Notes under the pieces: generated by a model
Seen by the model: the letters and a program-made list of their open reading frames with translations, nothing else
Databases searched by the model: none
Told to the model about the DNA's origin: nothing
Shown here: positions 33,099 through 33,118 of the stretch, piece by piece
How positions within the stretch are numbered: the stretch's first letter is position 1
How the letters are laid out: every line of letters begins with the position of its first letter
Program-made: the position numbers and the translations under genes
Assembly (NCBI GenBank): GCA_900471515.1
Contig: UCFC01000028.1
Span: 68,441-101,558, forward strand
Direction of reading: 5' to 3'
Origin: Hyphomicrobiales bacterium
GTDB lineage: Bacteria; Pseudomonadota; Alphaproteobacteria; Rhizobiales; Rhizobiaceae
DNA: 33,118 bases

Positions 33099-33118
33099 CC
33101 CGCCCCAAACCCCTCCCC
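33099..33118 (-). repeat. Four G-tracts at the right window edge
   Basis: On the minus strand, tracts G4, G4, G4 and G3 are separated by A, TTT and C, which meets the G-quadruplex pattern. It lies about 54 bp upstream of the ATPase gene and is cut by the window end. It may also be one arm of a C-rich/G-rich rhizobial intergenic palindrome. The remaining spacer 33046-33098 shows no recognisable element. Confidence 0.45.

Overview
The window looks like chromosome of an alphaproteobacterium of the Rhizobiaceae (Rhizobium / Agrobacterium / Sinorhizobium group). The reasons are high GC with strong third-position bias, a smoEFGK-mtlK polyol operon, an ExoD-family protein, a DUF1328 micro-protein beside a candidate EcfG/RpoE2-type (GGAAC-N16-CGTC) promoter, and many ABC importers with dedicated regulators. 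It is gene-dense and mostly ordinary. I see no rRNA, tRNA, CRISPR array, insertion sequence or prophage.

Layout. (1) 32-5002: TetR regulator, lipoprotein membrane-fusion protein and RND pump, closed by a strong intrinsic terminator. (2) 5112-7952: GH20 beta-N-acetylhexosaminidase converging on a ROK-family (N-acetylglucosamine-type) kinase. (3) 8135-8791: ExoD-family membrane protein. (4) 8890-18107: polyol catabolism locus with a SorC-family regulator, binding protein SmoE, permeases SmoF and SmoG, ATPase SmoK, mannitol 2-dehydrogenase MtlK, a HAD phosphatase and an FGGY pentulose kinase. (5) 18109-18963: RpiR/MurR regulator converging on that locus. (6) 19199-22197: EI24/CysZ-like membrane protein, endonuclease III, DUF2244 protein and an AraC/O6-methylguanine methyltransferase fusion. 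(7) 22221-24717: a second SorC-family regulator divergent from transaldolase across a structured 547-bp spacer. (8) 24814-27520: DUF1345 protein, a headless anti-sigma-factor remnant, DoxX, DUF1328 and TerC. (9) 27517-28623: LuxR-type regulator. (10) 28809-33045, minus strand: ABC ATPase, two permeases and gamma-aminobutyraldehyde dehydrogenase, matching the ydcTUVW (putrescine uptake and degradation) order. Its binding protein is probably just beyond the right edge.

How it works together: imported hexitols and pentitols are oxidised by MtlK to ketoses, a pentulose can be phosphorylated by the FGGY kinase, and transaldolase belongs to the pentose phosphate route that receives them. The putrescine block imports the diamine and oxidises its aldehyde towards GABA. 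GlcNAc released by the hexosaminidase would be phosphorylated by the ROK kinase.

I found no clearly unprecedented system. The best leads are regulatory and visible in the DNA: a shared 16-bp operator element and TGAGCA/TGCTCA half-site cluster in front of the SorC regulator and smoE; two 14-bp direct repeats 31 bp apart in the rpiR promoter; a nested inverted repeat and a possible 46-codon leader ORF in the SorC-tal spacer; a hairpin covering the Shine-Dalgarno of the methyltransferase gene; an EcfG-like promoter before DUF1328; and a likely deletion that removed an ECF sigma factor and the N-terminus of its anti-sigma factor.
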